From Streptomyces sp. R302 (GTDB taxonomy: Bacteria; Actinomycetota; Actinomycetes; Streptomycetales; Streptomycetaceae), in contig NZ_JABBGE010000005.1 in assembly GCF_012927245.1 (NCBI RefSeq), forward strand, positions 124,001 through 188,000: DNA of 64,000 nt, given 5' to 3'. Position 1 is the first letter of the stretch. Every line of letters begins with the position of its first letter. The position numbers were made by a program, and so were the translations under genes. Below are positions 42,208-51,534 of the stretch, one piece after another. Below the pieces are notes generated by a model. That model did no database searches. It worked only from the letters and a program-made list of their open reading frames with translations, and had not been told where the DNA came from.

Positions 42208-43283
42208 CGTGGTCTCCTTCCCAGCTTGCCCACCGCCGGGCGTATCGGCACGTCCAGCGCGTCGTACAGCCCCGGTCCGGCCGCCGTCAGCCAGTCGATC
42301 GCCCCGACGAGGCGTCCCACCGCCGTCGCGTTCCCGCCGGCCGCCCGGTTCTCGCCCTCGTCGGTCGCCGCCACCGTCACCTCGATCCGCGGCCGGCCCT
42401 CGACGATCACCCGGTGCGCCCCGGCGCCGTCCGGCGGCACCGGCCAGTCGGGGGCGCAGGACGGGTGGATCCGGGTCACGTGCTCGATCACGATCCGCGG
42501 CTCACCGCCGACGATCCCCTGCACCTCGAAGCGGACCGCGCCCTGCGTGCCCGCCTCGAAGACGCCCATCGTCCGCGTCCGCACGGTCGATCCGAGCGGC
42601 CGGCGGTCCACCGTCTCGCGGATCTCCTCCACCTCGGCGCCGAGCGCCCGCGCCATCAGCCGGATCTGCCCGCCCCACACCATCGTCGGGACGGACGGGA
42701 AGAGCATCGGCGGCTCGTAGTCGAGCGGCTTGCCCATCCCGATCAGCTCGCGCACGGAGAACTCCTGCTCGTACGTCGAGTAGTCGAAGATCTCCTGGCA
42801 GCGGACCGCGTCCACGGTCGTGCCCAGGCCGCTCACCAGGAGCGGCAGCACGTCGTTGCCCCAGCCCGGGTCCACCCCGGAGGCGAAGAGCGAGCCGCCG
42901 CCCTCGGCCACCGCCGCGAGCACCGGGTCGCGGAACTCGGGCGGGGCGCTGCGCGGGTCGTACAGCGGGTACAGCGACGGCGTCACCACCACCGCCCCCG
43001 CCGCCACCGCCCGCACCACGTCCTCCAGGGCGCCGTCGGGCCGCACGTCCCCGGAGGCCGCGTACACCACGGCCCCCGGACGCGCGCCCAGGACCGCCCC
43101 GACGTCGTCGGTCGCGGCCACGCCGAGCTCGTGCCCGAGGCCCGCGAGCGCGCCCGCGTCCCGGCCCACCTTCGCCGGGTCGGCGACGAGGACCGCCGCG
43201 AGTTCGAGCCCGGGATGGGCGTCCACGGCCCGGATGGCCGCCCGCCCGACATTCCCGGTTCCCCACACCACCGTCCGTATCAT
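42204..43283 (-). CDS. Dihydrodipicolinate reductase-like NAD(P)-binding protein
   Basis: 359 residues. N-terminal Rossmann fold with VVWGTGNVGRAAIRAV, then a mixed domain. It looks like the long DapB-like/2,4-diaminopentanoate dehydrogenase branch, common in actinobacteria near ketone or amine catabolism genes, not true DapB. The strongest link is translational coupling to the AhpD-like gene. Substrate unknown. Confidence 0.78.
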   Translation of the reverse strand: MIRTVVWGTGNVGRAAIRAVDAHPGLELAAVLVADPAKVGRDAGALAGLGHELGVAATDDVGAVLGARPGAVVYAASGDVRPDGALEDVVRAVAAGAVVVTPSLYPLYDPRSAPPEFRDPVLAAVAEGGGSLFASGVDPGWGNDVLPLLVSGLGTTVDAVRCQEIFDYSTYEQEFSVRELIGMGKPLDYEPPMLFPSVPTMVWGGQIRLMARALGAEVEEIRETVDRRPLGSTVRTRTMGVFEAGTQGAVRFEVQGIVGGEPRIVIEHVTRIHPSCAPDWPVPPDGAGAHRVIVEGRPRIEVTVAATDEGENRAAGGNATAVGRLVGAIDWLTAAGPGLYDALDVPIRPAVGKLGRRPR

Positions 43284-43373
43284 GCGCGGAGGGTAGCGCC
43301 GGGGGGCGGAGGTTCCCAGAGCCGTGACGCCACGATCTGACGAGACGTCAGATTCCTTGCCCTGTACGTCCGG

Positions 43374-43832
43374 TCAGGCCAGTCGCAGCGTCACGAACGG
43401 GATCGTGTCCCCCGGCAGCACATACCGCTCCACCTCCGTGAAGCCCCGCGCCAGCGCGAACCGCAGCCCCTCCTCGTTCGAGGCGAGCACCACCGTCTCC
43501 ACCCCGTCGCCGCCCAGTGTCCGCGCGTGCGCGAGCCCCCGCTCGTACAGCGCCGTCCCGTGACCCCGGCCCCGGTACTCCGGCAGGATCCGCGCGATCA
43601 CCGTCACCGCCGGCGTCTCCCCGTCCGGCGGCCGCACCGTCGAACAGCCCACCGCCACCCCGTCCAGATACGCCACGTCCAGCCGGTTCCGCCCGGCCCG
43701 CTCCCGCACTTCGTCGGCCGACAGCGGCGCCGTCGGGATGATCGTGTTGTGGACCGCCCGCCAGTCGGCCAGCTCCCGCTCGCCCGCCGCCGGAACCACC
43801 CGCAGCTCCCCGTACCCCTCAAGATCGCTCAT
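43374..43832 (-). CDS. GNAT-family N-acetyltransferase
   Basis: 152 residues from ATG 43832. The acetyl-CoA loop is LPEYRGRGHGTALYE, and the C-terminal half has the usual SNEEGLRFALARGFTEVER segment. The start is weakly supported (GGTGCGGGG upstream). It is a stand-alone gene in divergent orientation to the L,D-transpeptidase gene. Confidence 0.85.
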   Translation of the reverse strand: MSDLEGYGELRVVPAAGERELADWRAVHNTIIPTAPLSADEVRERAGRNRLDVAYLDGVAVGCSTVRPPDGETPAVTVIARILPEYRGRGHGTALYERGLAHARTLGGDGVETVVLASNEEGLRFALARGFTEVERYVLPGDTIPFVTLRLA

Positions 43833-43985
43833 CCCCGCACCCAACCCCGCCCCCGCCCGCGGGTCAACCCGGTTCGGGACCCCACCCGCTCCGCCGTACG
43901 GGTGGGCCGCCGCCACCCCGCGCAGCGCCGCCCGCCGAACGGGTACGGATCGCTCCACTGCCCCCGGCCAGGAGGATGCCTTCCC

Positions 43986-44753
43986 ATGCCCGCCTTCGTC
44001 CGCAAGGGCGCCCCCGCGCTCCTCGGCGCCGGCACCTTGTGCGCGGCCCTGCTGCTCACCGCCTGCGCGCACCCCGCACCGACCACCCCGGCCGCGCCGA
44101 CCACCCCCGCGCCCGTGAAGAGCTCGGCCGCCGCGTCCGCCGACGCCCGCCCCCGGACCGCCCCCCACCTCCCCGGCCTCGGCCCCCTCACCCAGGCCCG
44201 GATCCCCGACGGCGCCACCCAGGCCCTCGTCGTCACCGGCGACACCGAGAACAGCAACACCGCCACCGCCGTCCTCCACCAGCGCGCCCCCGGCGGCCGC
44301 TGGTACGAGGCCGGCGGCCCCTGGCCCGCCCGCAACGCCCTCAAGGGCTGGACCGCCGACCACTCCGCGGGCGACCTGCGCACCCCCATCGGCGTCTACC
44401 GCATCGGCGACGCCGGCGGCCGGCTGCCCGACCCCGGCGGCCGCCTCCCCTACGACGAGGACCCCGAGTTCGCCATCAGCGGCACCGGCTTCCGCGGCGA
44501 ATCCCTCGAAGGCTCCTTCGACCACGTCATCGCCATCGACTACAACCGCGTCCCCGGCCGCACCCCGCTCGACAAGGAACGCCCGCTCGGCGCCGACAAG
44601 GGCGGCGGCGTCTGGATCCACGTCGACCACGGCGGCCCCACCCAGGCCTGCGTCGCCCTCGACCGCGACGACCTGCGCGCCCTGCTCCTCGCCCTCGACC
44701 CCGCCGCCGAACCCGTCGTCGTCATGGGACCGGCCCCCGAACTCGCCCGCTGA
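43986..44753 (+). CDS. L,D-transpeptidase (YkuD) family lipoprotein
   Basis: 255 residues from ATG 43986. Lipobox LLTAC (C27), then a Pro/Thr/Ala linker and a YkuD-like domain. The active-site motif is HVDHGGPTQACVAL: His, Gly and the nucleophilic Cys in the order HGGxTxxC. AGDLRTPIGVYRIGDA is a typical substrate-loop motif. Members form 3-3 cross-links in peptidoglycan or attach proteins to it; this one sits on the outer face of the membrane. Confidence 0.88.
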   Translation: MPAFVRKGAPALLGAGTLCAALLLTACAHPAPTTPAAPTTPAPVKSSAAASADARPRTAPHLPGLGPLTQARIPDGATQALVVTGDTENSNTATAVLHQRAPGGRWYEAGGPWPARNALKGWTADHSAGDLRTPIGVYRIGDAGGRLPDPGGRLPYDEDPEFAISGTGFRGESLEGSFDHVIAIDYNRVPGRTPLDKERPLGADKGGGVWIHVDHGGPTQACVALDRDDLRALLLALDPAAEPVVVMGPAPELAR

Positions 44754-44760
44754 GCGGGCG
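44744..44760. terminator. Short hairpin over the transpeptidase stop codon
   Basis: CGCCCGC and GCGGGCG (7 bp) flank the TGA stop, giving a 3-base loop. It is weak by length but lies between convergent genes (44753 and 44796). Confidence 0.35.
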
Positions 44761-44795
44761 GATCCGGGGGCCGGCCGGGACGTGGGGGAGCGGGC

Positions 44796-46163
44796 TCAGC
44801 CGACCGCTCCCCGGAACGGGCCGGTGTGCAGCCGGACCTGATCGGCCGTCAAATAGGAGTCGGTGTACTCGAAGTCCCGCAGCGTGCCCGCCTTCGACGC
44901 CAGGAACCCGGTCCGTACGTAGTCGTCCCCGGCCACCGCGTTCAGCAGCCAGTTCGTCATCACCCGGGTCTTCGCCACGTTCGTCCGCAGCGCCGCCCAG
45001 TGGTAGCCGCGCGCCACCGCCTGCGCCGCCGGCCCGTGCAGCTCCACGCCCAGCGGCTTCGACACCCCGTCCATCCCGCCCAGGTCCACCACCAGACCCA
45101 GGTCCTTGTGCGTGTACGGCTGGAGGGACCCGCCGCGCAGGGTCGCCACCAGGTTGTCCGCGAGCGCCTTGCCCTGCCGCATCGCGTGCTGCGCCGTCGG
45201 CGGGCAGATCGCGCCCTCCTCGCCCTTCGCCAGGTCCGGCACGGCCGCCGCGTCACCCAGCGCCCACACCCCGTCGACCCCCGGCACCCGCATCTCGGGC
45301 GTCGCCACGAGCCGGCCGCGTACGGTCTCCGCGCCGACCGTCCCGACCAGCGGGCTCGCCGCCACGCCGGCGGTCCAGATCAGGGTGCGGCACGGCAGCA
45401 CCCGGCCGTCCGTCAGGGTGACGTTCTCGTCGTCCACCGAGGCCACCGACACCCCGAGCGAGACCTGGATGCCCCGCTTCGTGAGGATGTCCATCGCCGC
45501 CGCGCCCAGCTTGTCGCCCAGCTCGGGCATCAGCCGGGGCGCGATGTCCACCAGATGCCACTTGATCAGGGCCGGGTCGAGCCGCGGATAGCGCTTGACC
45601 GCGTTGTGGGTGAGCAGCTGGAGGCAGGCCGCCGTCTCGGTGCCCGCGTAGCCGCCGCCGACGACCACGAACTGCAGCCGCGCCGCCCGCTCGGCGTCGT
45701 CGTCGCTCGCGTCCGCCAGGTCCAGCTGGGCGATCACGTGGTCCCGCACGTAGACCGCCTCCGCCAGGGTCTTCATGCCCCGGGCGTGGTCGGCGAGCCC
45801 CGGGATGTCGAAGGTCCGGGTCACGCTGCCGGGGGCGAGCACCAGATGGTCGTAGGGTTCGACGTCGTACTCCCCGGTGATCGTCCGGACCACCACGGCC
45901 TTCGCCGCCGTGTCCACGCCCACCGCGCCGCCCGGCACGATCCGCGTCCGGTGCTTCTGGCTGCGCCGCAGCGACAGCGCCACGGACTGCGGCGTCAGGA
46001 CGCCGGCCGCCACCTGGGGGAGCAGCGGCAGGTAGAGCTGGTACGAGAAGGGCGAGAGCAGCGTGATCCGCGCCTCCCGCTCGGTCAGCCGCCGTTCGAG
46101 CCGCTTCACACAGCCCACGCCGGCGAACCCGGCACCCACCACGAGGATCCTCGGTCGCGTCAC
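44796..46163 (-). CDS. Type II NADH dehydrogenase (NDH-2)-like FAD oxidoreductase
   Basis: 455 residues from a GTG at 46163 with GGAAGG upstream. Two dinucleotide folds: VVGAGFAGVGCVKRL (FAD) and VVVGGGYAGTETAACL (NADH), plus LIWTAGVAASPL and GVWALGDAAAVP. The C-terminal amphipathic segment (ALRTNVAKTRVMTNWLLNAV) would attach it to the inner membrane. It moves electrons from NADH to menaquinone without pumping protons. The 250-base gap to the divergent FMN reductase gene holds AT-rich promoter-like sequence (TATACC on the minus strand near 46217). Confidence 0.88.
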   Translation of the reverse strand: MTRPRILVVGAGFAGVGCVKRLERRLTEREARITLLSPFSYQLYLPLLPQVAAGVLTPQSVALSLRRSQKHRTRIVPGGAVGVDTAAKAVVVRTITGEYDVEPYDHLVLAPGSVTRTFDIPGLADHARGMKTLAEAVYVRDHVIAQLDLADASDDDAERAARLQFVVVGGGYAGTETAACLQLLTHNAVKRYPRLDPALIKWHLVDIAPRLMPELGDKLGAAAMDILTKRGIQVSLGVSVASVDDENVTLTDGRVLPCRTLIWTAGVAASPLVGTVGAETVRGRLVATPEMRVPGVDGVWALGDAAAVPDLAKGEEGAICPPTAQHAMRQGKALADNLVATLRGGSLQPYTHKDLGLVVDLGGMDGVSKPLGVELHGPAAQAVARGYHWAALRTNVAKTRVMTNWLLNAVAGDDYVRTGFLASKAGTLRDFEYTDSYLTADQVRLHTGPFRGAVG

Positions 46164-46413
46164 GGTTGCCGCCTTCCGTATGAGCGTGCGGTGTGCCGCC
46201 CCTGGTGACCACCTAGAGGTATATGGCACTTTCTCGCTGAATGTCCGTGGTTCACCCTTTCTATCGCCATTGCTGCGGTATCGCTCCTCGGCATGGTCCG
46301 CTCCGGTCCCGTGAGGCTCGACGCGTCCGGCTCGTCGTCGGCCTCCGGCGGGCGGCCTTCCGGGACCCGGGTTACGTTGCCCGAGGACCCCGCACGGAAG
46401 GCGGCACCCGCCC

Positions 46414-46983
46414 ATGACCACGTACCAGGTCGGCTACTTCGTCGGCAGTCTGTCGACGAAGTCCATCAACCGGATCCTCTCCCGGGCCCTGATCAGGGTC
46501 GCCCCGCCGGGCCTCGAGTTCCGCGAGATCCCCATCAAGGACCTTCCGCTGTACAACCACGACTTCGACGCCGACTACCCGCCGGAGGGCGAGGCGCTCA
46601 AGAAGGCCATCGCCTCGGTGGACGCCGTCCTCTTCGTCACCCCGGAGTACAACCGCTCCATCCCCGGCGGCCTGAAGAACGCCATCGACTGGGCCAGCCG
46701 CCCCTGGGGCACGAACTCCTTCACCCACAAGCCGTCCGCCGTCATCGGCGCCTCCCCGGGCAAGATCGGCACCGCCGTCGCCCAGCAGAGCCTCCGCTCC
46801 GTCCTCAGCTTCTGCAACTCGCCCCAGATGAACGCCCCCGAGGCGTACATCCAGTTCACCCCCGGCCTCTTCTCCGACGACGGCGAGGTCACCGACCCCG
46901 CCACCCAGCAGTACCTCGCGGACTTCATGGAGGACTTCAAGGCCTTCATCGAACGCGTCCTGACGGTCCTGCCCCGGACCTGA
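46414..46983 (+). CDS. NADPH-dependent FMN reductase
   Basis: 189 residues. Flavodoxin-like fold with the FMN-binding loop GSLSTKSINR and the PEYNRSIPGGLKNAIDWASR motif of the NADPH:FMN reductase/ChrR/azoreductase family. It reduces FMN or quinones. It is divergent from the NDH-2 gene and converges with the Baeyer-Villiger-type gene, 33 bases away. No clear ribosome site is visible beyond GGAAGG in its leader. Confidence 0.9.
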   Translation: MTTYQVGYFVGSLSTKSINRILSRALIRVAPPGLEFREIPIKDLPLYNHDFDADYPPEGEALKKAIASVDAVLFVTPEYNRSIPGGLKNAIDWASRPWGTNSFTHKPSAVIGASPGKIGTAVAQQSLRSVLSFCNSPQMNAPEAYIQFTPGLFSDDGEVTDPATQQYLADFMEDFKAFIERVLTVLPRT

Positions 46984-47016
46984 CCCCCGAGATCCGCGAG
47001 GCGATGCGCAGGCCGA

Positions 47017-48522
47017 TCATCCGAAGTGCAGCTCGGGATCGGACACGTCACCGTCGCGGAGCAGCCTCACGTCCGCGCGGTAGTCCACCGGCGTCCGCCA
47101 CGGCCCCCGGTCGCCTTGGCGCGGCAGTTCGTCCACGGCGCGCCGGACGTACCCCGCGCCGAGGTCGAGGAGCGGACGGGTCGGCATGGCGGGATCGGCC
47201 GGCTCGGGGCGGCAGACGGCCAGGCCGTGCGCGTCCATGTGCCGGAGCAGCCGGCAGAGGTGCTCGCCGACCAGGTCGATCTTCAGCGTCCAGGACGCGT
47301 GGGTGTAGCCGATCGCGAGGGCGAGGTTCGGCACCCCGGACAGCATCAGCCCCTTGAAGACGACGGTGTCCGCGAGGCGCACCGGGGCGCCGTCGACGGT
47401 CAGCGAGATGCCGTCCAGGAGCCGGACGTTCAGGCCGGTGGCGGTGACGACGACGTCCGCGTCGACGTGCCGTCCGGAGGCGAGCTCCACGCCGGTCTCG
47501 GTGAAGCCCGTGATCCGGTCGGTCACCACCGTCGCCCGGCCCTCCCGGACCGCCGTGAACAGGTCGCCGTCGGGCGCGGTGCACAGCCGCTGGTCCCACG
47601 GCTCGTACGGCGGGTTGAAGTGCTCGTCGACCGGATAACCGGGCGGCAGCAGCCGGGCGTTGAGCCGCCGGATCAACCGGCGCGCCGCCTTCGGACACCG
47701 CCGGCAGAAGCGGAAGAACGCGCTCTGCAGGAGGACGTTCTTCCGGCGGATCAGCGCATGGGCGCGCCGCTCGCCGAGGCAGCGGCGCAGGACGCCGGCG
47801 AGCGCGTCGTCCCTGTTCACCGGCAGGACGTACGTCGGGGTCCGCTGCACCATCGTCACGTGCGCGGCGGTGCCGGCCAGGGCGGGCACCAGCGTGACGG
47901 CGGTCGCGCCGCTGCCGATCACCACGACCCGCTGCCCCGCGTGGTCGAGGCCGTCCGGCCAGTGCTGCGGGTGCGCGACCGTGCCGCGGAACCGCTCCCG
48001 GCCCTCGAACGCGGGCGTGTAGCCCTCGTCGTAGCGGTAGTAGCCGCCCGCGGCGACCAGCCAGCCGCAGGTCAGCGTGGTCGACTCGCCGGTGTCGGCG
48101 CGCTCCACCTCCACGGTCCACCGGGCCCGCTCGCCCGACCAGGAGGCGGCGCGCACCCGGTGGTGGTGGCGGATGGCCCCGTCGAGGCCGTGCTCGGTCG
48201 CCGTCTCGCGCAGGTAGTCCCGGATCCGGGACCCGTCGGCGATGGCCTGCCGGTCCCGCCAGGGCTTGAAGGCGTAGCCGAAGGTGTGCAGGTCGGAGTC
48301 GGACCGGATGCCGGGGTAGCGGAAGAGGTCCCACGTGCCCCCGAGAGAGGCGCGGGCCTCCAGGATCGCGAAGCTCTTCCCCGGCAGCTCCCTGCGCAGG
48401 TGGCAGGCGATGCCGATACCGGACACCCCGGCGCCCACGACGAGCACGTCCAGGTGCTCGACGGCGGCCGGCCCGGTTCCTCCGGTCACCCGCCCGGCCG
48501 TTTCCGCGGCGGTGTCGCTCAT
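47017..48522 (-). CDS. Flavin-binding (Baeyer-Villiger type) monooxygenase
   Basis: 501 residues. Two dinucleotide-binding motifs (VVGAGVSGIGIACHL and VVVIGSGATAVTLVPAL) flank the BVMO fingerprint FRGTVAHPQHWP. RRKNVLLQSAFFRF suggests a soluble enzyme close to class B flavin monooxygenases and steroid or ketone monooxygenases. It uses NADPH and O2 to insert oxygen into ketones. It begins four bases before the TetR stop (ATGA overlap), so the regulator and enzyme form an operon. Confidence 0.9.
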   Translation of the reverse strand: MSDTAAETAGRVTGGTGPAAVEHLDVLVVGAGVSGIGIACHLRRELPGKSFAILEARASLGGTWDLFRYPGIRSDSDLHTFGYAFKPWRDRQAIADGSRIRDYLRETATEHGLDGAIRHHHRVRAASWSGERARWTVEVERADTGESTTLTCGWLVAAGGYYRYDEGYTPAFEGRERFRGTVAHPQHWPDGLDHAGQRVVVIGSGATAVTLVPALAGTAAHVTMVQRTPTYVLPVNRDDALAGVLRRCLGERRAHALIRRKNVLLQSAFFRFCRRCPKAARRLIRRLNARLLPPGYPVDEHFNPPYEPWDQRLCTAPDGDLFTAVREGRATVVTDRITGFTETGVELASGRHVDADVVVTATGLNVRLLDGISLTVDGAPVRLADTVVFKGLMLSGVPNLALAIGYTHASWTLKIDLVGEHLCRLLRHMDAHGLAVCRPEPADPAMPTRPLLDLGAGYVRRAVDELPRQGDRGPWRTPVDYRADVRLLRDGDVSDPELHFG

Positions 48523-49133
48523 GCCCCGCCCCCGGCCTCGGCCCCGGCCCCGCCCGTGACCAGGGCGTTCACCAGGCGGCGGACCGCCGGGCGGGGGTCG
48601 GGGGAGTCGGGCCACGTGGTCATGAGGAGGTGGTGGCCGGCGCCGACCAGGGCGAGGGCGGCGGAGGCCGGGTCCAGGGAGGCGGGGGTACGTCCGAGGG
48701 CGCGTTCGGCCTCCAGGTAGGCGGCGACGGCCTCCTCGATCGAGGCGAAGCCGGGCGCACCGGCCGCCAGGGCCTCGCGGACGCGCAGCGCGGCGGCGGG
48801 GCGGGCCATGGCGAGGCCGGAGACCGCGGGGCCGCCGGAGTCGAGGAGGGCCCGGACGACCGTGTCGAGGTTGCCGGCCACCGTGCCCTCGCCGACCTGC
48901 CCGGCGAGGGCCCGCGCGCTCGCCGTCGTACGGGCGAAGCGGTCGAGGCACAGCTCGGCGACGAACTCGTCGAAGCCCTCGAAGTGCGCGTGCAGCAGCC
49001 CCTTGGCGCATCCCGCCTCGGTGGTGACGGACCGGCTGGTCAGCGCCCCCGGCCCGTCCCGCTCCACGACCCGCTCCGCCGCCGCGAACAGCCGTTCGCG
49101 CACATCGGGCGTCGCCACTCCACGCGGTGACAT
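48519..49133 (-). CDS. TetR-family repressor of the BVMO operon
   Basis: 204 residues from ATG 49133. TetR helix-turn-helix: RERLFAAAERVVERDGPGALTSR then EAGCAKGLLHAHFEGFDEFV. The rest is a helical ligand domain. It overlaps the BVMO gene by ATGA and is divergent from a methyltransferase across two palindromes, so it very likely binds there and represses both sides until a ligand appears. Confidence 0.9.
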   Translation of the reverse strand: MSPRGVATPDVRERLFAAAERVVERDGPGALTSRSVTTEAGCAKGLLHAHFEGFDEFVAELCLDRFARTTASARALAGQVGEGTVAGNLDTVVRALLDSGGPAVSGLAMARPAAALRVREALAAGAPGFASIEEAVAAYLEAERALGRTPASLDPASAALALVGAGHHLLMTTWPDSPDPRPAVRRLVNALVTGGAGAEAGGGA

Positions 49134-49227
49134 GAACCCGCCGTCCTCTCCGTCGTACGTCGCTCGTGCGCCCCCGGTGTCGGACCGCGGGATCGCCTCG
49201 ACCTGGATCGTAAACGGGATTGCCGGA

Positions 49228-49243
49228 ATGGGCACATGCCCAT
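49228..49243. promoter_or_regulatory. Palindrome 1 between TetR and methyltransferase genes
   Basis: ATGGGCA and TGCCCAT are separated by CA (perfect 7-bp arms). It shares the half-site ATGGGC with the larger palindrome 28 bases downstream. Confidence 0.65.
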
Positions 49244-49255
49244 ACGGTGGGGCGC

Positions 49256-49283
49256 ACGAGAATGGGCGCCCGCCCATTCTCGT
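49256..49283. promoter_or_regulatory. Palindrome 2 between TetR and methyltransferase genes
   Basis: Perfect 12-bp arms (ACGAGAATGGGC and GCCCATTCTCGT) with a GCCC spacer, 22 bases before the methyltransferase GTG. The length exceeds a typical single TetR operator, which suits two bound dimers or a strong hairpin in the RNA leader. Confidence 0.7.
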
Positions 49284-49305
49284 CCCGTCACCCGCGGAGG
49301 CAGCC

Positions 49306-50151
49306 GTGACCGTCATCGTCAACACCGCGCAGGACCAGGCCTGGAACGGCCCGGAGGGCGCCCACTGGGCCCGCCACCAGGACCGCTGGAACGCCGTCAA
49401 CGACGGCTTCAACGAGCCGCTGCTCGACGCCGCCCGCGTCGGGGACCGCCACCGCACCCTCGACATCGGCTGCGGCGCCGGCCGGACCACCCGGCTCGCC
49501 GCCCTCCGCGCCCCACGAGGACACGCGCTCGGCCTCGACCTCTCCGGCCCGATGCTCGCCGAGGCCCGCGCCCTGGCGGAGGCCGAAGGGGTACGCAACG
49601 CCACCTTCACCCGCGGCGACGCCCAGACCCACCCCCTTGACGAGGGCGCCTTCGACGCCGCGATCAGCCGCTACGGAGCCATGTTCTTCGCCGACCCCGA
49701 GGCCGCCTTCGGGAACATCGCGCGCGCCCTGCGCCCCGGCGGCCGGCTCGCCCTCGTCTGCCCGTCGGACCCCGACCTCAACGGCTGGGTCACCGCCATG
49801 GCCTCCCTGCGCGGCATCCTGCCGGTCGGTGACTTCGCCCGCCTCGGACATCCCGGCATGTTCTCCCTCGGCGAGCCGGACCGCGTCCGCGCCGTCCTCA
49901 CCGCCGCCGGCTTCACTGCGATCACGCTCGACGAGACGCGCGCGTACGGCACCTGGGGCCGGGACGCCACGGACGCGGCGGACTTCCTCCTCGCCACAGG
50001 CCCCGGCCGCCACCTGATGGACCGGGCCGACGAGCCCGCCCGGGCGCGCGCCCGCACCGCCCTCACCGACCACCTGCGCGCGCACGAGCAGCCCGACGGC
50101 ACGGTCAGGCTGCTCAGCACGGCATGGCTGATCACGGCGGACAGGCCGTAG
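49306..50151 (+). CDS. SAM-dependent methyltransferase
   Basis: 281 residues from a GTG with GGAGGCAGCC upstream. Class I methyltransferase: motif I LDIGCGAGRTT, post-I acidic residue in ALGLDLSG, motif II DAAISRYGAMFF, motif III RALRPGGRLALV. It resembles UbiE/Coq5- or small-molecule O-methyltransferases. It is divergent from a TetR-BVMO operon and the shared palindromes suggest co-regulation. Substrate unknown. Confidence 0.9.
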   Translation: MTVIVNTAQDQAWNGPEGAHWARHQDRWNAVNDGFNEPLLDAARVGDRHRTLDIGCGAGRTTRLAALRAPRGHALGLDLSGPMLAEARALAEAEGVRNATFTRGDAQTHPLDEGAFDAAISRYGAMFFADPEAAFGNIARALRPGGRLALVCPSDPDLNGWVTAMASLRGILPVGDFARLGHPGMFSLGEPDRVRAVLTAAGFTAITLDETRAYGTWGRDATDAADFLLATGPGRHLMDRADEPARARARTALTDHLRAHEQPDGTVRLLSTAWLITADRP

Positions 50152-50172
50152 AAGGCCGGCCGTCGCACGGCT

Positions 50173-51357
50173 TCAGAAGACGACCACGCCCAGCGGGCGC
50201 GAGCCCGCCGCGAGGCGCTTCACCTCGCCGGAGTCGAGGTCGACGACGCTGATCCCGTCCCAGTACCCGTCCCGCGTGAACCCGCCGGTCACGTACGCGG
50301 TCCGGCCGTCCTTCGACACGGCGACGTCCTCGTGCGGCCCGTCGAGCGGGTAGACCCGCTCCATGCCCTCGGGAGACCGGACGGTCAGCGACGGGCCCCG
50401 GTCCTCGCTCGGGTCGATCGGCCCGGTGCCGACGGCGTACAGCGTCCCGTCCGCCGTCACGGTCGCTCCGTGCTGATGGGTGTCGGCCGTCATGTCCTCG
50501 ACCTCGACCCGTCCGGTGGCCGGGTCCACGACGGCGAGCCGCTCGCCCTCGAAGGGCAGCAGCAGCTTCCCGTCCGAGGGGCGCACGGCGGTGTAGTGCG
50601 GCTTCAGCCAGGAGCCGAGCCCGCCCTCCGTGCCGTACGGGGCGACCTCGACGCGCCGGGCGTCGAGGGAGTCCGCGTCGACGACGGTCACGTCGAAGGA
50701 GTCGTGGTTCGTCGCGTACACGGCGGACCCGTCCCGGCTCACGTCCACGTCGAACGGCCGGCGCCCCACGTCGACCACGTCCACGACCTTCACGGACGCG
50801 GTGTCGATCACCTCCAGGGTGCCGTTCCCGCCGGGCACGTTCACCCCCACGTACGCCCGCCTCCCGTCCGGCGACAGCGCGATGCCCATCCCGCCGCCCC
50901 GGTACTCCCCGGTGGTCACCGGGCCGGTGTCCGTCCGGTACGGGACGAGGGCCAGGCGCTCACGGGTGGCCGTGTCGACGACGGCGACGCCCTCGGCCGT
51001 CGCGACCCAGGCCCGCCCGTCCTTCCCGAGGGCGAGCCCGTACGGAGCGGTGCCCACCTTCACGGAGCCGGTGGCGCCGCGCGCGGGATCGACGAAGGTC
51101 ACCGTGTCCGCCCCGAAGTCACTGACGAGCAGCGTCCCGGCCACCGGCTTCGCGCCGGCCTGCGCGCCGGGCTCGGCGGTCCCCGAGGAGGGCGGGGGAG
51201 TGACGGTGACCGCGGGGGTGGGAGCCGCGCCCGCGGACCGGCTCGGCGCGGCGGCGGGAGCCTCGTCGGCCTGGGCGCATCCCGACAGCAGGACCCCGGC
51301 GACGGCCGCGGGCAGCAGGACGCGAGCGGTTCGGGACGTGCGGGGGGTCTTCGTCAT
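50173..51357 (-). CDS. Beta-propeller (YVTN-like) lipoprotein
   Basis: 394 residues from ATG 51357 with GAGGAG upstream. Lipobox LLSGC (C27), Ala/Pro/Thr linker, then about seven 40-45-residue repeats with endings such as GRAWVATAEGVAVVD, GSAVYATNHDSFDVTVVD and RTAYVTGG: a surface-exposed beta-propeller. These bind or scaffold but have no set activity. HQHG and PHEDV histidines may be ligands. Stands alone between the methyltransferase (converging) and two unknown genes. Confidence 0.88.
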   Translation of the reverse strand: MTKTPRTSRTARVLLPAAVAGVLLSGCAQADEAPAAAPSRSAGAAPTPAVTVTPPPSSGTAEPGAQAGAKPVAGTLLVSDFGADTVTFVDPARGATGSVKVGTAPYGLALGKDGRAWVATAEGVAVVDTATRERLALVPYRTDTGPVTTGEYRGGGMGIALSPDGRRAYVGVNVPGGNGTLEVIDTASVKVVDVVDVGRRPFDVDVSRDGSAVYATNHDSFDVTVVDADSLDARRVEVAPYGTEGGLGSWLKPHYTAVRPSDGKLLLPFEGERLAVVDPATGRVEVEDMTADTHQHGATVTADGTLYAVGTGPIDPSEDRGPSLTVRSPEGMERVYPLDGPHEDVAVSKDGRTAYVTGGFTRDGYWDGISVVDLDSGEVKRLAAGSRPLGVVVF

Positions 51358-51534
51358 CTCGGGCTCCTCGGACGCGGGACAGGAGGAGGACACCGCGCGG
51401 ACCCGGCCCCTCCCGTACTCCGATCCTCCGGCTGCCGGACACCGCGCCCCCTCGCCCGCCCGTCCACACCCACCGACCCCTCCGGTGGACCCGGGGGTCG
51501 ACCGATCGGATGACCCGAGGTGCGGGCCGGGACG

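Noticed and set aside
42204..43283. True DapB (lysine biosynthesis)
   Set aside because: The protein is about 100 residues longer than typical DapB and is coupled to an AhpD-like gene, with no lysine genes nearby.
44744..44760. Strong terminator after the transpeptidase
   Set aside because: Stem is only 7 bp with a 3-base loop and includes the stop codon; kept only as a weak call.
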